Shown here piece after piece: positions 60,235-64,000 of a stretch of DNA of 64,000 bases. Below the pieces are notes generated by a model. It was given only the letters and a program-made list of their open reading frames with translations, was not told the DNA's origin and did no database searches. This stretch comes from Ureibacillus manganicus DSM 26584. GTDB lineage: Bacteria > Bacillota > Bacilli > Bacillales_A > Planococcaceae. The stretch is from contig NZ_JPVN01000017.1 in the NCBI RefSeq assembly GCF_000772945.1, positions 25,968 through 89,967 of the forward strand, in the 5' to 3' direction. The translations under genes were made by a program, and so were the position numbers. Positions within the stretch are counted from its first letter, which is position 1. Each line of letters begins with the position of its first letter.

Positions 60235-61239
60235 TTGGAAAATTCTGTTGTGATGGTCACGGGTGGAGCGGGTTTTGTTGGAAGTCATTTAGTAGAATCT
60301 TTGCTTAACAATGGAAATAAAGTATACGTTTTTGACGTTATCCCCCTCGAGCAAGCGAGAAATTTGCATGAAGTGCGTAACCATGAAAATTTGCATTATT
60401 TTGTTGGAGATTTGAGGAAGCAAGAGGATATCGAACAATTTTGGCAGAAAGATGCTTCTGTAATTTTCCACCTTGCTTCTGTTGTGGGGATACGGCATTA
60501 CATAGCAGATCCGCTAAGTTTAGTAGACATTGTTGTTATTGGCACTCGTCATATTTTAACTGCTGCCGCCAAATATAATACGAAGGTTGTTTTTTCAAGC
60601 ACTAGTGAAATTTACGGAAAGAACCCTGAAGTGCCTTGGTCAGAGGAAAGCGATCGGGTGTTAGGTCCAACTTATGTGGATCGTTGGAGTTATGCAACTA
60701 GTAAAGCGGTGTGTGAACATATGCTCTACGGGATGAAAAAACAATGTGGTTTGCCGTTTGTCATTGTTCGTTTCTTTAATGTGTATGGCCCAAGACAAAA
60801 TCCTGATTTTGTTGTTTCGCAAAGTATCTATAAGGCGATGCGCGGCGAACAGCCATTATTGTACGACGATGGTAAAACGACAAGATGCTTTACATTTGTA
60901 GAAGATATTGTGAGAGGGTTAATGCTTGTAGCGGGGAGTCCTGAAGCGAATGGGCAAGCTTTTAATTTAGGGAATTCGGTCGAAGTGAATATGCGCTATG
61001 TTATTGAAACGATACTCGAAAAGACCTGTAGTAAGAGCGGCTATCAAGAATTCAATACTGGCAAGGAGTACGGGAAACAATATGAGGATATTATCCGTCG
61101 CATCCCAAAAGTTGAAAAAGCTGAGGAAAGATTAGGTTGGCGAGCAGAGATCCAGCTTGAGGAAGGTCTATTACGTACGATTGACTGGGTCCGGGAAAAT
61201 CAATGGTGGTTGGAGCAGGGAGAATCTGTCAAAGGGTAG
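60235..61239 (+). CDS. NAD-dependent sugar epimerase/dehydratase (extended SDR)
   Basis: 334 residues; TTG 60235 behind AAGGTGGTG. MVTGGAGFVGSHLVESL, HLASVVGIRHYI, VFSSTSEIYG, catalytic Tyr/Lys in WSYATSKAVCEHM, RFFNVYGPRQNPDFVVSQS and TTRCFTFVEDIVRGL. It is closest in form to UDP-glucuronate decarboxylase/epimerase enzymes; it could decarboxylate the product of the preceding dehydrogenase to UDP-xylose, or epimerise it. It does not look like RmlB. Substrate open. Confidence 0.78.
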   Translation: MENSVVMVTGGAGFVGSHLVESLLNNGNKVYVFDVIPLEQARNLHEVRNHENLHYFVGDLRKQEDIEQFWQKDASVIFHLASVVGIRHYIADPLSLVDIVVIGTRHILTAAAKYNTKVVFSSTSEIYGKNPEVPWSEESDRVLGPTYVDRWSYATSKAVCEHMLYGMKKQCGLPFVIVRFFNVYGPRQNPDFVVSQSIYKAMRGEQPLLYDDGKTTRCFTFVEDIVRGLMLVAGSPEANGQAFNLGNSVEVNMRYVIETILEKTCSKSGYQEFNTGKEYGKQYEDIIRRIPKVEKAEERLGWRAEIQLEEGLLRTIDWVRENQWWLEQGESVKG

Positions 61240-61338
61240 GTTTGATTCGGTAGAAAAATGCTTTAATCGGCGCCTGGTTGGTAATCTGAATTGATTCAGT
61301 CACAATGAAAATCTATTCCAAACATAAAGGAGATGCCA

Positions 61339-62328
61339 ATGATCCTCGTTGCGGGTGGTGCAGGATATATAGGAAGTCATCTTGTGAAAGAATTGGTGAA
61401 GAAAGAGAAAGTCATTGTTATAGATAATCTTTCAACAGGTCATCAAAAAATGGTTGATGAGAATGCGGTTTTTGTTAAGGGGGATATTGGAGATAAATCT
61501 TTTCTGGAAGAAATATTTGCTTCATTTCCTATTAAAGCAGTTATGCATTTTGCAGCAAATAGTTTAGTAGGCGAATCTGTTCTCCATCCGAAAAAATACT
61601 ACGAAAATAACGTAGGTTCCACTATGACACTCTTACACGTTATGTTGAAATATGGAGTGAAACATCTAATTTTTTCATCCACTGCAGCTACTTATGGCAT
61701 ACCTACCGCGGGAATCATTGATGAAACTCATCCAACCCTACCAATTACCCCTTATGGACAATCGAAGCTAATGGTTGAACAAATTATACAGGATTATGCA
61801 AAAGCCTATGATCTTCGGTTTGTGAGTTTTCGATATTTTAATGCAGCTGGTGCTCATGATTCGGGCGAAATTGGGGAACTTCATTCACCTGAGACGCATT
61901 TAATTCCAATTGTGTTACAGCATTTAGCAGGGGTAAGAAAGAAGGTATCAATTTTTGGAGATGACTACGACACCCCTGATGGTACCTGCATGCGTGATTA
62001 TATACATGTGACAGATATCGCTAATGCTCATATTCTAGCATTAGAATCTCTATTAGAAGGAAACCGAGCTACAGCAATTTATAATTTAGGAAATGGACAG
62101 GGGTATTCTGTGAAAGAAATTATTGAGACATGTGAAAGGCTCACGGGAGTTAAAGCGAATGTAGATGTTTTTGAACGACGTAATGGAGATCCTGCTAGAT
62201 TAGTTGCATCGTCAAAAAAGATAGAGCAAGAGTTAGGATGGGTTCCAAAAAGAAATATAGAGCAAATCATAGTAAGTGCTTGGAAATGGCACCAACATCA
62301 TAAAAGTTTAGGTACTACGATTCTATAA
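61339..62328 (+). CDS. galE: UDP-glucose 4-epimerase
   Basis: 329 residues. AAAGGAG ends directly before an ATG at 61333, so ATG 61339 is better placed. MILVAGGAGYIGSHLVKEL, HFAANSLVGES, IFSSTAATYG, TPYGQSK with the catalytic Tyr/Lys, RYFNAAGAHDSGEIGE, GDDYDTPDGTCMRDYIHVTD. It makes UDP-Gal or UDP-GalNAc for the repeat unit. Confidence 0.92.
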   Translation: MILVAGGAGYIGSHLVKELVKKEKVIVIDNLSTGHQKMVDENAVFVKGDIGDKSFLEEIFASFPIKAVMHFAANSLVGESVLHPKKYYENNVGSTMTLLHVMLKYGVKHLIFSSTAATYGIPTAGIIDETHPTLPITPYGQSKLMVEQIIQDYAKAYDLRFVSFRYFNAAGAHDSGEIGELHSPETHLIPIVLQHLAGVRKKVSIFGDDYDTPDGTCMRDYIHVTDIANAHILALESLLEGNRATAIYNLGNGQGYSVKEIIETCERLTGVKANVDVFERRNGDPARLVASSKKIEQELGWVPKRNIEQIIVSAWKWHQHHKSLGTTIL

Positions 62329-62421
62329 TCGTATTCTCATAAAGGAATTTACTATCACATATATTAGGACATACATATTCTAAGAGTGTTTGTGTGTCAA
62401 ATGTAGTAGGGGAGGGATAGT

Positions 62422-63156
62422 TTGGAAGTATATGAACTACTAAAGATTATTAAGAAACGACTGTTATTGATAATCAGTATTTTTATACTCATCGTCAGTG
62501 GAACAGCCGTTACTAATTTATTGATTCTCCCTGAAATCTTTGAAGCTCAAACACAAATTTTAGTGAATCAAAAACAACAAGTAATCGTTCCTGGTTATTT
62601 TGAAAATGATATTCAACTTATTGAAACATACAATGAAATTATAAAAAGTCCGGCCATTTTAGATATAGTTATAGCTAAATTAAATTTAAAAACAACAACG
62701 GAAGAACTTTCTGAGCAGGTAACGGTATTGAATAATGAGCGCTCGAAAGTTGTTACAATTATTTTGGAAGATCCTTCACCAAAACAAGCCGTGACGCTTG
62801 TGAATACGATTACAGAGACGTTTAAAGAAGAAACACCCTCACTGATGAATTTAGATAATGTCAATATTTTAGCAAGCGCTAAATTCTCAGAAGCGATGAA
62901 ACCTGTGAAACCGAAGAAAGCTCTCAATATTGGAATATCAGCAGTTATTAGCATTTTCTTAGGGATTGGGTTTGCTTTATTGCTTGAGTATTTTGACTCA
63001 AGGGTGAGGAATGAAAGGGATATTGAAAAAGTAATCAATGCCCCAATTATTGGGTATGTCAGTCCTTTTTCTACTGGAATCCGAAAGAAACCGCGGGGAG
63101 GCAGGAAGAAGGTTGCTAAGGAGAAAAGAAGTCGATCCGTTACGAAGAAAACCTAA
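62422..63156 (+). CDS. Wzz/CapA-type chain-length regulator (second copy)
   Basis: 244 residues from TTG 62422 (GGGGAGGG 5 bases upstream). Membrane segments LLLIISIFILIVSGTAVTNLL and NIGISAVISIFLGIGFALLLEYF with the external domain IFEAQTQILVNQKQQ. PVKPKKALN precedes the second segment. Strongly basic tail. It is clearly homologous to the protein at 48791. Overlaps the BY-kinase by 44 bases. Confidence 0.9.
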   Translation: MEVYELLKIIKKRLLLIISIFILIVSGTAVTNLLILPEIFEAQTQILVNQKQQVIVPGYFENDIQLIETYNEIIKSPAILDIVIAKLNLKTTTEELSEQVTVLNNERSKVVTIILEDPSPKQAVTLVNTITETFKEETPSLMNLDNVNILASAKFSEAMKPVKPKKALNIGISAVISIFLGIGFALLLEYFDSRVRNERDIEKVINAPIIGYVSPFSTGIRKKPRGGRKKVAKEKRSRSVTKKT

Positions 63157-63805
63157 AAACTTGATCACATTATCGGAGAAAAATTCCTATATAGCAGAGC
63201 AATTTCGGACGATTCGAGCAAATATTAAATTTATTCAAGAAGAACAAAAATTTAAAACTGCTGTCATTACTTCCTCCATTCCAGGTGAAGGAAAGTCAAC
63301 AAATGCTGCCAATATTGCAGTCGTGTTTGCGCAAGAAGGGAAAAAAGTACTTCTAATTGATGCTGATTTACGAAAACCAACAATGCATTATACATTTCGT
63401 TTACAAAATGAATTCGGGTTATCTAACATATTATCGGGACTTTCAAAGAGTAACTTCGGAATACAAGAAACATTAATTGATGGCCTTGACATATTAACTA
63501 GCGGTCCTATCCCCCATAATCCTGCAGAACTATTAGCATCAACTTATTTAGACATATTGCTTGAAGAAGTTCGCTCAAACTATCATATTATTATCTTTGA
63601 CACACCGCCGATTTTAGCTGCCTCAGATGCCCAAATTCTTGCAAATAAATGCGATGGTACAATCCTCATTGCAAACATAGGATATGTGAAAAAGTGGGAA
63701 CTTGAAAAAACAAATGCCAGTATTCATGCCTCAAAAGCAAATTTGCTCGGAATTATTTTGAATAACTACAAGCTCGCAAAGTCGAGCTATTATTATTATG
63801 AGTAA
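63113..63805 (+). CDS. CpsD-type tyrosine kinase (BY-kinase, second copy)
   Basis: About 230 residues. TTG 63113, 11 bases after GGGGAGG inside the Wzz-like gene, gives an N-terminus like that of the first kinase; longer frames run through the Wzz-like gene. Walker A SSIPGEGKST, A' VLLIDADLRKP, Walker B IIFDTPP; the C-terminal tyrosine cluster is short (KLAKSSYYYYE) compared with YYYDNYGYGYG in the first copy. It forms the usual coupled pair with the preceding gene. Confidence 0.9.
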   Translation: MLRRKEVDPLRRKPKNLITLSEKNSYIAEQFRTIRANIKFIQEEQKFKTAVITSSIPGEGKSTNAANIAVVFAQEGKKVLLIDADLRKPTMHYTFRLQNEFGLSNILSGLSKSNFGIQETLIDGLDILTSGPIPHNPAELLASTYLDILLEEVRSNYHIIIFDTPPILAASDAQILANKCDGTILIANIGYVKKWELEKTNASIHASKANLLGIILNNYKLAKSSYYYYE

Positions 63806-63821
63806 ATGGTGAACCTGAATG

Positions 63822-63850
63822 TTGGATCCCACCTGAAAGTATGGGATCAA
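63822..63850 (+). terminator. Hairpin after the second BY-kinase
   Basis: TTGGATCCCA (63822-63831) with TGGGATCAA (63842-63850), one bulged base. No T run; a repeat array begins 20 bases later. Confidence 0.35.
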
Positions 63851-63869
63851 GATAAAGGTTTCATTGAGT

Positions 63870-64000
63870 GATGAGGACCTTTGATAGAGAAAATCGAGCA
63901 GAAAAGGTCTTCATAGGGTTGATGAAGACCTTTTGCGTCGGAAAATCGCCCAGAAAAGGTCTTCATAGGGTAGATGAAGACCTTTTGCGCTGGAGAATCG
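63870..64000 (+). repeat. 52-bp tandem repeat array C (at least 2.5 units, cut by edge)
   Basis: GATGARGACCTTT starts at 63870, 63921 and 63973 (51, 52 apart), with AAAAGGTCTTCATAGGG between. Same family and orientation as array A. It begins 65 bases after the BY-kinase stop and runs out of the window. Confidence 0.9.

Overview
The window looks like a chromosomal segment of a low-GC, spore-former-type Firmicute (order Bacillales, plausibly Planococcaceae/Caryophanaceae or Bacillaceae). The evidence is AT-rich DNA, strong AGGAGG-type ribosome sites with many TTG starts, intrinsic terminators, SLH-domain surface proteins, CcpA-type cre sites and Gram-positive exopolysaccharide genes with separate Wzz-like and BY-kinase proteins. 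I cannot name the species. I saw no rRNA, tRNA, CRISPR array or prophage.

Layout. 1-7000: a PatB/MalY-type C-S lyase (cut by the left edge) divergent from a MarR regulator whose 3' end runs into an IS1182-type transposase remnant; then a LysR regulator (ATT start), a GltS-type symporter and an agmatinase-family ureohydrolase; then a CstA peptide/pyruvate-type transporter. 7000-8000: a broken SLH gene joined to an array of 52-bp repeats. 8000-32200: a catabolic region with two regulons. A LacI-family repressor has four matching operators, before its own gene, before hbd, and twice before a thiolase/reductase/CoA-transferase operon. Inside lies an IclR-led operon of about 14 kb: VOC, SDR, TRAP transporter DctPQM, SDR, 4-OT-like tautomerase, E1alpha/E1beta/E2 of a 2-oxoacid/acetoin-type dehydrogenase, VOC, enolase-superfamily enzyme, Zn alcohol dehydrogenase, glycerate kinase and a LarA-type nickel-pincer racemase. 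Together they look like a pathway that imports a hydroxycarboxylate, isomerises, oxidises and dehydrates it, and feeds acyl-CoA and glycerate-derived products to central metabolism. I do not recognise this gene combination as a described pathway. A P-loop kinase and an ECF S component follow.

32200-47000: secreted and surface proteins (S8 protease with a premature stop in its last Ig-like domain, SLH protein with Ig-like repeats, TraB/GumN protein), several small proteins, a LuxR regulator divergent from a Zn alcohol dehydrogenase, a 2-hydroxyacid dehydrogenase and a VanZ-like protein. 47000-63800: an exopolysaccharide locus flanked by two Wzz/BY-kinase sets. Its core encodes RmlA, a WecE-like Fuc4N aminotransferase, a WecG/TagA transferase, a UDP-sugar dehydrogenase, two epimerases, a priming transferase, a flippase and a polymerase-like protein, suggesting a repeat unit with aminodeoxy sugar and uronic acid, like enterobacterial common antigen.

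The strongest unexplained signal is a set of intergenic tandem arrays. Three (7.4, 39.2 and 63.9 kb) share one hairpin-forming 52-bp unit. A fourth (24.8 kb) has an unrelated hairpin sequence but the same 52-bp period. Two others (49.5 and 39.9 kb) repeat at about 21 bp. Both periods are whole numbers of DNA helical turns, and four of the six arrays sit just downstream of a forward-strand operon.
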